The notes below the pieces were generated by a model. The model made no database searches. It had not been told where the DNA came from and saw only the letters and a list, made by a program, of their open reading frames with translations. A DNA stretch of 64,000 nt, taken from NCBI RefSeq assembly GCF_902686445.1, contig NC_062221.1:35480575-35544574 (forward strand), written 5' to 3'. Positions 49,511 to 61,490 of the stretch are shown one piece after another (the stretch's first letter is position 1; every line of letters begins with the position of its first letter). Both the position numbers and the translations under genes were made by a program. This DNA is from Sciurus carolinensis. Its lineage: Eukaryota; Chordata; Mammalia; Rodentia; Sciuridae.

Positions 49511-49546
49511 ATTATGCAAATATATAAAATTATGCAAATATATAAA
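49511..49546 (+). repeat. Perfect 18-bp tandem repeat holding octamer motifs
   Basis: ATTATGCAAATATATAAA occurs twice head to tail (49511-49528, 49529-49546). Each unit contains ATGCAAAT, the POU-factor octamer. Confidence 0.9.
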
Positions 49547-49719
49547 AATAAGACAAACATTTGTGAGCTTATAATAGTGTTTAAATTACAATTTATCAAT
49601 ATTTTATAATGCACATACTTGGCGTATATTTCAAATAAAATAAAATTCAGAAAAACTCTTACCTCAATTTTCTACTAATTTTGTATTAACTTTTTTATTT
49701 TCATTTTTAAGGATATTAT

Positions 49720-49968
49720 GTTTAATTTTTATGGAAGAAATTTGGATTGTGTAGAGGGTAATGAGGGGAGGGAAGGGGCTGGAGGAAGAAAAGATGGTGG
49801 AATGAGACAAACATCATTACCCTACCTACATGTATGATCACATGAAGGATATGACTACATTGCGTACAACCTGAGAAATGAAAAGTTGTACTCCATTTGT
49901 GTATAATGAATGAAAATGCATTCTGCTGTCATATATAACTAAATAGAATAAAAATAATTAAAAATTAA
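49720..49968 (+). mobile_element. Sciurid-type L1 3' end, sense
   Basis: 'acatcattaccctacctaca', 'tgtatgatcacatgaaggat', 'actccatttgtgtataatga' and 'ctgtcatatataactaaata' then an A-rich tail. The same 3' end is seen at 55.7-55.85 kb and, antisense, at 55.9-56.1 and 58.0-58.1 kb. Confidence 0.8.
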
Positions 49969-50279
49969 ACCTAATGTGTTCAGTTAATTTTAATGAATAT
50001 TTTATACATAGCAATGAGATTTCAAAATATATACACTATAGAATCTTTTCACACAAGACAAATTTTCTCAAAAAAATGAAACAAATTTTATACACTGGCA
50101 CTATGCCAAGCTCACATTACTCTTCTTCTCATGGAAGCTATCTTCATTCTTTGGTTTCACTGTCATACCTCAGAGTCCTACTCTTAATCCTTATTGTCTT
50201 ATTAGGTCAACATTAAACATTTTTTTTCATGTCATTTTTTTTTATCTCACTTTTTTTCTTGTTAACTGTTTATTGTTTT

Positions 50280-50405
50280 TATGTTATTATTGTAAGTTCT
50301 GTTAGATCATATCTCTTTGTTTGCTACTATATCCCTAGCATCTATTACAGTAGTTGGCATATCTTAATAATTAAAAAATTATTACTTCTTTATGAATGAA
50401 TAAAT
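50280..50405 (+). repeat. L2 3'-end fragment
   Basis: 'ttgtaagttctgttagatca', 'ctatatccctagcatctatt', 'agtagttggcatatc' and 'tatgaatgaataaat' follow the L2 3' terminus. Confidence 0.65.
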
Positions 50406-50445
50406 ACAGTACTTTGTGATGTTACTATTTTGATGGCTATTTTTC

Positions 50446-50781
50446 TGTTTTGGTTGATATAACAAAACACCACAAATTGTGGGTTTACAAAGAACAAACA
50501 TTTATTTCTCTCAGTTCTGGAGTTTGGAAAGTTCAACATCATGACCTCATCAGATTCAGTGTCTGGCAAGGGCCTGCTCCTCACAGCACCTTCTAGCTGT
50601 GTACTCACATGATGGAAGGACTAACAAGTTCTACTGGACTTCTTTCAGAAGGTGCCAAGTCCATTAATGAAGATGGGACCCAGTCTAATTACCTCCCAGA
50701 AAGCCTCACTTCTTATATGAGGTGGATAGAAGTTCAACATATGAATTTGTAAGCAGGACACAAACATTCATACCGTAGCCA
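50446..50781 (-). mobile_element. MLT1-type MaLR LTR, antisense
   Basis: The plus strand shows the antisense MLT1 order: 'atataacaaaacaccacaaa', 'tttatttctctcagttctgg', 'gtgtctggcaagggcctgct', 'gtactcacatgatggaagga', 'attacctcccagaaagcctc' and 'gttcaacatatgaatttgta', then 'gacacaaacattcataccgt'. Solo; no duplication found. Confidence 0.88.
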
Positions 50782-51282
50782 TGACGAAGGTGATTTCTTG
50801 GTTCTGGTTTCTCTGGTTTTGCTTCTAAAAAAGTATTTTTTCAATCCCTTTCTAAAGTATATGTTGCTTTTTCAGTTCACTTACCAATGATGCTGATATT
50901 CTGTATTTCCTTTATGTTTGCCATACTTAGCAGTGAACAAGAGGCTCCTGGTTTTGAGGCTTGGAATTTTTCTCTCAAAATATTTATGAAAATGCTTGTT
51001 AATGCCACTTTTGGAAATTAGCTAAGTGGTGAATTTTAGAGAAGTTTATCAGGATTAGTGATTATTGCATTGATCTGAACTCCTCCTTACTTACATCTGC
51101 AAGTGTCCCACAGTGTCTACTGACAATTTAGAAGAATAAAAGAACTAGATTAGAATTTGTGCTGACAGATTATTATCTTACATTACTATGTCTACTATAA
51201 TGAGGTCACTATTTTTCTAGTTGTATTATTCATAATCTACCCTTATTAAACTATAGACTTTTGGATTATGAAGTCTAATAGT
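50782..51282. other. Unassigned sequence
   Basis: Nothing recognised. Confidence 0.45.
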
Positions 51283-51320
51283 TGTGTGTGTGTGTGTGTG
51301 CGTGTGTGTTGTGTGTGTGT
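51283..51320 (+). repeat. (GT)n microsatellite
   Basis: About 18 GT units with two interruptions (CG and TTG). Confidence 0.95.
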
Positions 51321-53256
51321 AAACTCATTAAAGCAGATTCCCTGAATATTATTCTCCTTATTTCAGGCTCAATATAGGTTTGATAAAAGATATTCTTAAC
51401 TCGAGCATTTTCAGGATTAAATAAATACTTACCTTTGAAACAACAAACTATTAACAATTCTGCTTCATAACAAAAGCCTTGGAATTAAATGACTATTACA
51501 TCTGTTCATTTACTCTATTCTTTCTTTTGCAGAAATAGTTCATGTTGCCATAAATTGATGCACTGTTAATTCCAATAATCAGTGAATATCTCTTCCAGCC
51601 ATCTGTGATATTATAATAAAAGTTCATCCACGCAGGCAATGGTCATCAGTTTTCAATTATCTTATAAGTTGTTTAAACCTGGTCACAGCTGTAACACCAA
51701 ATGTGTCAGGTTTAGGCACTGTGAGATGAAATGTATAGTTTCTTGACATGGTAAGTGTCTGGATACAGTAAGTAAGCAATTGTCTTTCACAATGAAAAAT
51801 GAGCAAAGTTTGGAACGACTAACACTTAAGTGGTCTTAGTCTGATTTTTTTACAAATTTATGAAAACTTTATTTTAGAAAATAGTACAAAGTATAATAAG
51901 AAAAAGAGGACATAAAGCTATCCTAGATAAGACATTGACATTTTTAACTTTTTTGAGAAAGTCTTTTGCAGTTTATGTACTTCATACCATACAGAGTATG
52001 AGGTTTTGTAATAACTCATGTTTTTTAAATATCAATAATAAAATGTTATATCTATACTTTATTACAAAAAATAATTTCATATATTACACATAAGTTTCTT
52101 TTTAGAACTATTAGAATTTACTTTTCTGTTAAAATATAGGGATCTAAACCAAAGAAGATTATCGAACCAATTGATGGTCCATCTAGCCTAATTTCCTATC
52201 TCAGCATGATGGAAACTAATTCATGAATTTAAAAAGGCATCAAAATTAACTATGTACAGAAATTCTATAAGATATTAAACATGCATTATAAAATATTTTA
52301 AGTGTATCAAAACTATTAAAGAAAATTAATTAGCATATTCAGGAAGGATTGTACAAGTCAGAAAAGACTGTAAAAGTCATGTTCAAAGCAAGAGGAGACC
52401 TATGGGAACAGAAAACAACCACAGAAAGAAAACAAACATTGTGAACTGACTGTAATTTTTATCCACATTAGTGAGGTTGACTAAATGTTGTTGTCATCTT
52501 TATAGTCTTATCCTAGTTTCTCCAACATAATACTCTTATTTTAACAAAGTTATTACAATTAGGGAATTCATATCTTATGATGTAAATATTAATTAATTTA
52601 TAGGTAAATATTTTAATCTAGTTATTTTGTTTCAGGGAATTCTAAGCAGGAAATTAAAGAAAGGTGGTACCACTTGCAAATGTGTTAAGAATAATAATAT
52701 ATGAGGTGTGATATGATTTAACTCCACTCTCTTTGAAAGGAGTTTCTGTCATTCACTGACTTCTCACTGTACTATCTTTGCTAAACCAGTAGTTATAACC
52801 TTTGTGTTCTGCCTGGGATCCTCCAATATCACTACTTGAAAAGGTCGGTACACTAATTTCCACCTGTTCTCAAAAGGCATTCAGATAGGCCTCACTTCTA
52901 ATTAGACATCATATGCTCTAAACGCATATGTTCAGAAAATCATTTCCATTTCTGCCAACAAGAAATTCATATGTTCAAAAACTCATTTCTGAAGACTCCA
53001 GGAAAAATCCTACTTTATTTTCTGGGGAGCTTAAGAAAATCCTTCTGCATGATTAAAGATAATGCACCCTAACCTGAGAGAATCGTTTTGTTTTACTGAT
53101 AACAAAAATAAAATTGGTAAATCTATGAATATGGGAAGATGGAAATCTATACCTCTTTTCTTTTTTATTGTGCAGTGTATGCCAATGTTAGAAATTTATA
53201 AACAAAAAAGCAAATTAGTCATAGATTGCCATTGTTGGTACTCAGGACACACCACG
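51321..53256. other. Unassigned sequence
   Basis: Nothing named. The 52.70-52.97 kb part is less AT-rich and could be an old LTR or transposon remnant. Confidence 0.4.
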
Positions 53257-53727
53257 TGTCTTAGACAGCTTTTTAGCCAGTATGAACAAAAGATCTGACA
53301 AGAACAATTTTAGAGGAGGAAAATTTTTTTTTTTTTTTTTTGCAATCATGGGTTCAGAGGTCTCAGTGCAGATGGTCAACTCCATTGCTCTGGGTCCCAG
53401 GTGAGGCAGAACATCAAGGCACATGGTGTGGAGGAAGAAAGTATCTCAGGGTATGACAATCAGGAAGCAGAGAGAGCTCTCACTCACCAGGAACATAATG
53501 TATATCCCAAAGCACACCCCCAATAACCCTAACTCTCCAGCCACACCCTACCTTACCTGGTACCCTACTGGGTGGCATACAGATACCACCCTGTTAATCC
53601 CTATCAGGGGATTAATGCACTGACTAGGTTAAGCCTCTCATAACAGCATCAATTCACCTTTAAACTTTCTTGCATTGCATGACACATGAGTCTTTTTGGG
53701 ACACCTCATATCTAAACCATAATTGCA
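53257..53727 (-). mobile_element. MaLR-like LTR, copy 4 of 4, antisense
   Basis: On the minus strand the landmarks match copies 1-3: 'tggtttagatatgaggtgtc', 'gggattaacagggtggtatc', 'gtagggtgtggctgga', 'gatgttctgcctcacctggg', 'cactgagacctctgaaccca' and 'tttcctcctctaaaattgtt'. An A-run of about 18 nt (T-run at 53323-53341 on the plus strand) replaces the usual polyadenylation signal region. No clear terminal duplication. Confidence 0.85.
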
Positions 53728-54284
53728 CCTTAAAATATGACTCTAGGAGACCAGATATTTCACCTCAGAATATACCCTTAATGGCATAAATGAAACATGT
53801 TATTCTGAGAAACTGCTGACACAGAAGTAGCTCTGGAAAGATGTACTTTGGTAAAATAAAATTGCATTTATAAAATAAATCTACATTATAAAATTTACTC
53901 ATATCAGAAATACGTCTACTCTGGAAAACTTGCTTTATTTGAGATGTTATGTGCAAAAGAAATTTTTATTCATTATGTATTTCCTCCCTTCACCCTCCCA
54001 TGTGTCTCCATCACCTTCCAGAAACTCTAAAACATTAGTCCTTTCTGTATAGCAGGATCCTATACAAGTTTCCATCATCTGTTCCTTCTTAAAGTCTCAG
54101 AGTCTCATGCACACTCAGTTGTGCATGCATGCAATTAAAATAGTTTTGTCTAATATTAATCTCTTATGTCAATGTAATTTGTGTCCCCATCAAAGAACTA
54201 GAAGATTAGGAGGAAGTCATTTATCCCTCTCCTATGCTATATTTAAGTACTGTCAACATGTTATTATAAATTTCTGCCTGCTAT

Positions 54285-54288
<4 letters not shown>
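53728..54288. other. Unassigned sequence
   Basis: Nothing recognised; the pyrimidine-rich 53.97-54.05 kb part may be antisense L1 3' UTR. Confidence 0.35.

Positions 54289-54323
<35 letters not shown>
54289..54323 (+). repeat. (TA)n microsatellite
   Basis: About 17 uninterrupted TA units. Confidence 0.95.
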
Positions 54324-54325
<2 letters not shown>

Positions 54326-54964
54326 TGTTTGTGCCTTTTTTAAAATTCACAGTATTCTTTGTCATTATAAAGTTTATACATTGTCTATATACATATACTT
54401 TAGTCTCCCTAACTTTGGTTTAATTTGTATTTTCTCAATGTATTTGAGCAAAGGGCAAAAAAAAATGAATAGCTGACAGAAACCAGTGTTTCACTGATCA
54501 TCATTCTGCTAAATATAGATGTGTCTTTTAAATGTATGACATTTCTTTCTTATATTTCTGTCTTAACCTAAATAAAGGGCACTTGAATTTTGGTAAATTT
54601 AAACTGCATAGAATCTACATGAACTAATTACTCGGTGGCTACTAGGAAAGTAGAGGAAGGATAGAGGATGTGAGGTACATGACAAGAGACACCACTCTCC
54701 TGGTATGTCCCTGAAAGTATTAGCTAATCTAAAAAACATGGATTCTAATACTTTCACATGCATGTTTTATCATCTATTTTTCAAAATAATAAAGTTTCAT
54801 AGATAAATGGACAGCCTGAAAAACTTAAAATATCCACCTCTCACATCAGATCTTTATTAAAATAGATTGAATCTAATTTTGGGATTATTTTCCATCTTTC
54901 AAGTTCTACTAAAATTCATTCATCAAGAATAAACAACTCCTAAAACGATACAACTGTTGGGAAT
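54324..54964. other. Unassigned sequence
   Basis: Nothing recognised. Confidence 0.45.
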
Positions 54965-55884
54965 AAAGAATGAGATGCATTTCTCTAATTACTATAGATG
55001 TTGAACACTTTTTCATGTATTTATTAATTGCCTGTGTGTCTTATTTTGTAAAGTGTCTGTCTAGTTCCTTGGCCCATTTATTGATTGGGTTCTTTGTATT
55101 TTGGGTGTAAAGTTTTGTAAGTTCTTTATAAATTTTGGAGATAAGTGCTCTTTCTGAAGTGTGTGGGAAAGATTTTCTCCCACTCTGTAGGCTCTCTCTT
55201 CACATTCTAGATTGGTGGAGTTGCAAATTGGTGCAGTCACTCTGGAAAGCAGTGTGGAGAATCCTCAGAAAACTTGGAATGGCACCACCTTTTGACCCAT
55301 TTATCCCACTCCTCGGTTTATAACCAAAGGACCTAAAATCAGCAAACTACAGTAATAAGGCCATGTCAATATTTATAGCAGCTCACTTCACAATAGCTAG
55401 ATTGTGGAACCAACCTAGATGCCCTTCAACAGATGAATGGATAAAGAAACTCTGGTATGTATACACAATGGGATACTATTCAATCATAAAGAAGAATAAT
55501 ATTATGGCATTTGCAAGTAAATGGGTATAATTGGAGAATATCATGCTAAGTGAAATAAGCCAAGTCCAAAAAACCAAAGGTCAAATGTTTTCCCTGATAA
55601 GTGGAGAATGATATATAATGGGGGTGGGGGTAGGGAATGAGAGAAAAATGGGGGAAATTTAGAATATGTAGAAGGAAATGAGAGGGAGGGAAGTAGGAAA
55701 AATGGAATGAAACAGACATCATTACCCTATGTACATGTATGATTACACGAGTGGTGTGAATCTACATTGTGTACAACCACAGAAATGAAATGATGTACCC
55801 CATTTGTGTACAATGAATCAAAATTCAGTCTGTAAAAAATTAAAAGCTAAATAAAAATAATAATAAAAAAAGAATTAGTTGCAT
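54965..55884 (+). mobile_element. Twin-primed L1 with 5' inversion and 16-bp target duplication
   Basis: The 5' part (about 54977-55208) is antisense L1 ('gatgttgaacactttttcat', 'agttccttggcccatttatt', 'gtgggaaagattttctccca'). From about 55209 the element is sense: 'gttgcaaattggtgcagtca', 'cccttcaacagatgaatgga', 'aagtgaaataagccaagtcc' and 'acatcattaccctatgtaca', ending in an A-rich tail at about 55868. Direct repeats AAAGAATGAGATGCAT (54965-54980) and AAAGAATTAGTTGCAT (55869-55884) differ at two of 16 bases. By comparison with other L1 copies, roughly 100-130 nt of L1 are missing at the inversion joint. All hallmarks of twin priming are present. Confidence 0.95.
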
Positions 55885-55904
55885 AAGGAACTTGTGTATA
55901 TATT

Positions 55905-56140
55905 TAAATTTGTATTTTTTATTTATTTGTTCTAATTAGTTATACGTGATAGTGGAATGCATTTCAACTCATTGTACACAAATGGAACACAACTTCTCAT
56001 TTCTCTGGCTGTACATGATGCAGTCACAGAGTTCATGTAATCTCAGACATGTACAAAGGGTAATAATGTCTGTCTCATTCCACCATCCTTCCCCATAATC
56101 CCATACTCCCCCCGCCCACTCCTCTCTGCCTAAACCAAAG
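55905..56140 (-). mobile_element. Sciurid-type L1 3' end, antisense
   Basis: 'tttcaactcattgtacacaa', 'ctggctgtacatgatgcagt', 'gtaataatgtctgtctcatt' and 'ccaccatccttccccataat' are the antisense of the 3' end at 55.65-55.85 kb. A second insertion about 20 bp downstream of the twin-primed L1. Confidence 0.8.
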
Positions 56141-57939
56141 TTTTAAAATTGTATTTTTAATCTCTTTGTCTTCAATAATTTATGGGAAAGTAGGCTGACA
56201 TAAGGTATTTTGTTTAATTTTATTTAGCATAGATGATGCAATTTTAGGAAGTTTGGCTTATTTCAGAGCATACGAAATAACAGTGAAAGCTCAATTATCA
56301 CTAGGATATTTACTTCCTCATGGAGCATTTATTCATTGTCAAATTATTTATCCACCACTGACACATAGTAATAACTTGATAATTGGTTGCTGAAAGACCA
56401 GAGTCCAGTTACTCTCTTCCACCAATAATTCCTATTTTATTTTACCAGTATTTTTTTGAAACATCCCTAATACCACCAAGTGTGCCTTTTCAATTTTATC
56501 TAGAAAATAAAAATAGAAAGAAATGTCTAGTTTGAGAAGTTTTCTGGCATGAAAGAACTCACTAAGCACAGATGGACATCTTAACATTTACATATGATCT
56601 TAAATGAGTGGTTTACTTACTGACTTTCATTCTAAAAATATTGAAACATCTGCATTTTATGTTAATTAAAAATATAATAACAAGGTCAAATATAATAATC
56701 ATCTGGGGCCATAATTTACATTATTCTTTTCAGTTTGAAAGAAAGCCAATGGAAAATATCATATTGTTAATGTTGAACCAAAAATGAGAGAATTTTAAGT
56801 AAACCATAAATCAGAAGTAAAACATAAAAATTAAGTTATTACTTTATTTTAGAAAAATAAATTGTGATATGTTTAACACCTGAAGAAGAGAAAAACAGAG
56901 GGAAACCACATCTTATAAATCAAAATGAAATGATTTTAAAAGGTTAATACATTTTATTGAATTTCGTAATTAGAAAATAACAAATTTTTTCATTCATCTT
57001 CTCTGTGGGATGCCAAACTTATTAAGGTTAAGAAAAACATAGTGAAACAATACTGAAAATGATATATTATTTGAAGTCATACAAAATTTTCTAAAAATAC
57101 AAATAATTTCATGTTACTTTGGGAAAAATGTATACTTTTATATATACATACTTTCGTCATATTTAATCAATTTAAGGTAAGTATATTCTTCCAAATCTGT
57201 CAATTATAGAAAACTTTTTAAAGAACTTTATGCTGTTAAATTGATTTGTTGAAATGTTAATGTTGACAAAGTACGATAATGGAATTACCAAGTGAGTATA
57301 ATAATTAAGTCAGGAATTTAGAATACCTAAATATAACTTTCAAATGTTAGAACTCCTTTAAAAGAATTAGAGTTGCAACCATCAAGTGAATTACATCTTC
57401 AATTTGGTCTAATAGTTTTAAATACCTGCCATAACAATGCAAGTTCTTTTAATACATTATTACCTGGGAATTAAGTTCTTAATCATGACCTAATACATGA
57501 GAAAAATTAAGGTCATATGAATAAATAGAGATGGAGTAGGGATTCTGAAACAACATTTGTCTCCAGATTCACAACATAACTTCCAAATTTTAAGACTTCT
57601 ATTTATATCTATGCACACTTCCCTCGTGGATTTGCTGTGACCTGGGGAGTCATAAGATAGACTCCAGAATCCCATGTTTTATTCTTTTATGGGTGTTGAT
57701 AGCACAGTGGGCTTACTACAAATGATACAAACTTTTTTCTGGTATCATATTACACTTTAAAAACACCCAGAAAAAGCAAAAATAAAATATAAAAAATATT
57801 TATTTCCAAATTTGTCATTCACAATCTTTTACTTACAGAAAATGTAACAGAATTGTCATGGTCGACCAGAACCTTGCCATCTACCATGCCCCACCACCCT
57901 GCTTTAATTTTCTTCATACAACTTTTCATAATCTAATGT
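56141..57939. other. Unassigned AT-rich sequence
   Basis: No repeat or gene recognised. Confidence 0.45.
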
Positions 57940-58547
57940 ACTATATATTTTTAAAGCATATATTCTTTTTTTTTAATTTAGCTTTTAATTTTTTACAGAC
58001 TGCATTTTGATTCATTGTACACAAATGGGGTACATAATTTCGTTTCTATGGTTGTGCATGATGTAGATTCATACCATTCGTGTAATCATACATGTACATA
58101 GGGTAACGATGTCTGTCTCATTCCACCATTTTTCATACCCCCTTCCCTCTCATTTTCTTCTACATATTCTAAAGTTCCCCCATTTTTCTCTCATTCCCCA
58201 TCCCCACCCCCATTATATGTCATCCTCCACTTATCAGGGAAAACATTCGGCCTTTGGTTTTTAGGACTTGGCTTATTTCACTTAGCATGATATTCTCCAA
58301 TTCCATCCATTTACTTGCAAATGCCATAATATTATTATTCTTTATGGATGAATAGGATCCCATTGTGTATATATACCAGAGTTTCATTATCCATTCATCT
58401 GTTGAAGGACATCTAGGTTGGTTCCACAATCTAGCTATTGTGAACTGAGCTGCTATAAACATTGACATGGCATTATTACTGCAGTTTGCTGATTTTAGGT
58501 CCTTTGGGTATAAACTGAGGAGTGGGATAACTATATACATTTAAAAC
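57940..58547 (-). mobile_element. 5'-truncated L1, antisense, with target duplication
   Basis: T-rich start at 57966, then antisense 3' UTR ('gactgcattttgattcattg', 'aacgatgtctgtctcattcc') and ORF2 end ('ggcttatttcacttagcatg', 'gaaggacatctaggttggtt', 'ttaggtcctttgggtataaa'). Flanks 57940-57957 (ACTATATATTTTTAAAGC) and 58530-58547 (ACTATATACATTTAAAAC) agree at 15 of 18 bases. A simple 5' truncation without inversion. It contains a 106-codon minus frame (58220-58540) that is an ORF2 C-terminal remnant. Confidence 0.9.
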
Positions 58548-58630
58548 CACATATTTTTTAAAAGTACAGATCTTTCCACCAAACTAAACTAGATGTAGCA
58601 TAAGGCCAAGAATGTTTATTTTTCATGTTA

Positions 58631-58800
58631 TATACCACACACACATATATATATATATACACACACATGATATATATCTATATCTACCCATATATATTGG
58701 TCAAGAATGTTTGTTTTTTATGCATTGTTTTATACTACATATATATAGATATATACACACTCACACACACAATGTTTATATATATATACACTCTGTACCT
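58631..58800 (+). repeat. Compound (CA)n/(TA)n microsatellite region
   Basis: Alternating CA and TA runs, with the phrase 'aagaatgtttgtt/tatttttcatgttatatacc' roughly repeated, suggesting local duplication. Confidence 0.85.
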
Positions 58801-58949
58801 AGCACATCCTAGCTGTGTACACACATACTCTAAATAAACAAATCAGTCAACCAATCCAACAGAACAAAAAGGTATCTAAATTCTCCTTATACTGCTACTA
58901 TATCTGACACAAACTTCTGTGAAAGCAACTTCCACATTTCATTGTACTA

Positions 58950-59960
58950 CTTTTTATGTAATTTTTATTGAGATGATTATATATTCACATGCAGGTATAA
59001 GAAATATATATATAAATGCAATGGACACTTTTCCAGTTTTCCCCAGTGATAACTTATTATGAAGCTTGATTAGAATATCATAAGCAGGATACTAAAATTG
59101 ACCCAATCCACTGATAATCAGAATTCATCTTTACTTGTATTCATGTAAGAATGGATTTATATTTAATTTTATATAATTTTACCAAATCTCTGCATTCATG
59201 TACCCAGCCCTCCAAAATATTAAAGTCATCTCATCACAGTGATCCCTTGTACACTTTTTATAACATAACCACCTTCCCTCCCACACTTCCACACTGACCC
59301 AAATCCTGATCTTTGCCAGCTGCTAATTTGAACTTCATGTCTAAAATTTAGTTTAGTTTTTTTTTTTTTTTTTTAATGAATTCCTGGGGTTGCTTCCAAG
59401 TTGCATGAATAATTTGTTAATTTTTATTGCTAAGTAGTATTCCATGGTTTGTATATACCATGATTTGTTTAATTCTTGATATTCTGAAGGACATTTGAGA
59501 TGTTTAGAGTTTTTGGTTATTAAAAGTAAAGCTTCTGCTGACCATGGCAGCACACGCCTATAATCCCAGTGACTGGGGAGGCTGAGGTAGGAGGATTGAG
59601 AAATCAAAGCCAGCCTCAGAAAAAGTGAGGCACTAAACAACTCAGTGAGACACTGTCTCTAAATAAAATAAGATACAGGACAGGAGATGTGGCTCAGTGG
59701 CCAAGTACGCCTAAATTCAATCCCAGTACCAAAAAAAAAAAAAAAAGATGCTAGGAACACTTGCATACAATTTTTTGTATGAACATAAATCTTTATGTCT
59801 TTGTGGCAAATCCCGAGGAGTATAACTGCTGGTAGTTGCATATTCAATTGTATAAAAACTGCCAAACTGATTTCCACAGTGGCTGTACCCACCAGCAATG
59901 TGTTAATAATCCAATCTCTTCACTTCCTTGCCAGTGCTCGGCATTATCACTTTTTTAGCT
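58950..59960 (-). mobile_element. Old L1 (L1M-type) 3' portion, antisense, split by a SINE
   Basis: Antisense 3' UTR ('ttttattgagatgattatat', 'aacataaccaccttccctcc') is followed by ORF2 end ('agtagtattccatggtttgt', 'gaaggacatttgagatgttt'). After the SINE at 59540-59746, the L1 resumes with 'aggaacacttgcatacaatt', 'gccaaactgatttccacagt' and 'ttgccagtgctcggcattat'. An old, dead copy. Confidence 0.85.
59540..59746 (+). repeat. Dimeric B1-dID-type SINE nested in L1
   Basis: 'cacacgcctataatcccagt', 'gaggctgaggtaggaggatt', 'gagacactgtctctaaataa', 'aggagatgtggctcagtggc' and 'attcaatcccagtacc', then A(16). The L1 sequence continues on both sides. Confidence 0.95.
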
Positions 59961-60009
59961 CATCATAAGTATTAAGTATGTTTATGAGTGTTCTCTAGAA
60001 CTGAATGCC

Positions 60010-60115
60010 AAAACTTTCATTATTTACATTTGTATATCCAATTCCCTGTATATTATGTGGCAAATAATGCACCCACAATGAACACTTGTTGAGTGAATAA
60101 ATTAGTAATATTGCA
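60010..60115 (+). repeat. L2 3'-end fragment
   Basis: 'tatccaattccctgtatatt', 'gtggcaaataatgcaccc' and 'cacttgttgagtgaataaat' resemble the L2 terminus. Confidence 0.5.
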
Positions 60116-60700
60116 AATGAAAAAATAGCTTTTTATGTTCTAAAATTTTAAAATCTGGCATAATTAAATATATTAACACAATACAAAGGAGAACTAAAAT
60201 TAAAATCCATACTATAAAATGGGTTGTCATATATATAATTAGAATAAGGAGGTATTTCCATTACATTAATTGAATTTCATGGGTTTACTGTTTGAAATTA
60301 TGATATTATCAACTGATTAAATTCCTGAGGATATTCATTACATTCTAAGTATGTGGTTAAAAAAAAATAGTCTTTGAAAACTTAGTGATATTATTAAACA
60401 ATGAAAAGATTACCCAAGATTAATCATTACAGTTATTTTACAATAGAATCTTTATTGAAACTGAACATAGAGTAAATGAAGATAACATTTCATAATGAAT
60501 AATTATAGCACCATTTAACTATTTTAGCAATAATAACATGTTTGCCTCACTTCACAAAGCAGGTCAGTTATTATATTATCAGAGCAAATTACCATAGGCT
60601 CCATACATAAAAAAAAAATCTCACTATTAGGTGAGAAAATAGAATTTCTTGTTTAGTATTCATTTTGCGCAAAATATTCTTATTATCTGAAAATGTGAAT
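60116..60700. other. Unassigned AT-rich sequence
   Basis: Nothing recognised. Confidence 0.45.
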
Positions 60701-61040
60701 TGGCATGGAGTAGGCAGTGAACCAGCTGAACTTGAGGTTTCATTTCTTTTTAATTTAGGGGGGAAGAAATATGAAAGGCTCAAAATGAAATTACTTCATC
60801 AGAATTCACATTTGATTTTCATCATTTCAGCTACCCAGCTGCATCAAAGCTCAACTGACTATGCTCCCAGCTGCGTTATTCAAGGAAGTTATTCAAGAAG
60901 GAATACTTGCAATACGTGTTATACTGAGTAGTGAGCTAATTAAAAGAAACACACAGCTGGATTTTAAGAAGTCTTTTATCTTGATTGTAAGGTGCTAAAA
61001 ATGATCGCTGGTTGGATTTTGTTCCTTGTACCCTGAATCT
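60701..61040. promoter_or_regulatory. E-box cluster, candidate regulatory element
   Basis: A repeat-free stretch with four CAGCTG hexamers at 60723-60728, 60836-60841, 60868-60873 and 60954-60959, the type bound by basic helix-loop-helix factors. A homeodomain-type TAATTA (60937-60942) lies close to the last. The area is less AT-rich than its surroundings. Two overlapping short frames here (60589-60783 minus, 60665-60931 plus) lack domains. An enhancer role is inference only. Confidence 0.35.
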
Positions 61041-61290
61041 ATAGTCTTTCTTTGCAGGAAAATTAGTAAGAACTCCTAATGAATGAATGAGTGCATGAAT
61101 TCCTATCCCTCTGGTATCTTATTTCTGTTAGAACTTAATAAATAAATTACTTATTGTATATAATGTTTTTTTTCCTTTCAAAGATATTCTCCTCAAAGAA
61201 TGGTAAGTATGTAATACTCTATCCTCCAGGAAGGTTCTGTCACTTCCAGTAAAATCCTTACATTACACACACACAAAAAAAATAAAAGAC

Positions 61291-61490
61291 TGAACAGAGG
61301 TCCACACCTGTAATCCCAGTTACTTGGGAGGCTGAGGCAGGAGGATCACAAGTTCAAGTTCAGTGCCACCTCAGCAACTTGAGAAGACCCTGTCTCAAAA
61401 CAAAAATTTAAAAAAAGAAAAAAACTGCTGGGTATGTAACCCAATGGTAAAGCACCCTTGGGTTCAATCCCCACTATCCCCCCACAAAAA
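61291..61490 (+). repeat. Dimeric B1-dID-type SINE
   Basis: 'ccacacctgtaatcccagtt', 'gaggctgaggcaggaggatc', 'gaccctgtctcaaaac', an A-rich linker, then 'gctgggtatgtaacccaatg' and 'ttgggttcaatccccac'. Confidence 0.95.

Noticed and set aside
58220..58540. 106-codon minus-strand frame
   Set aside because: It is the C-terminal remnant of L1 ORF2 in a 5'-truncated copy, not a host gene.
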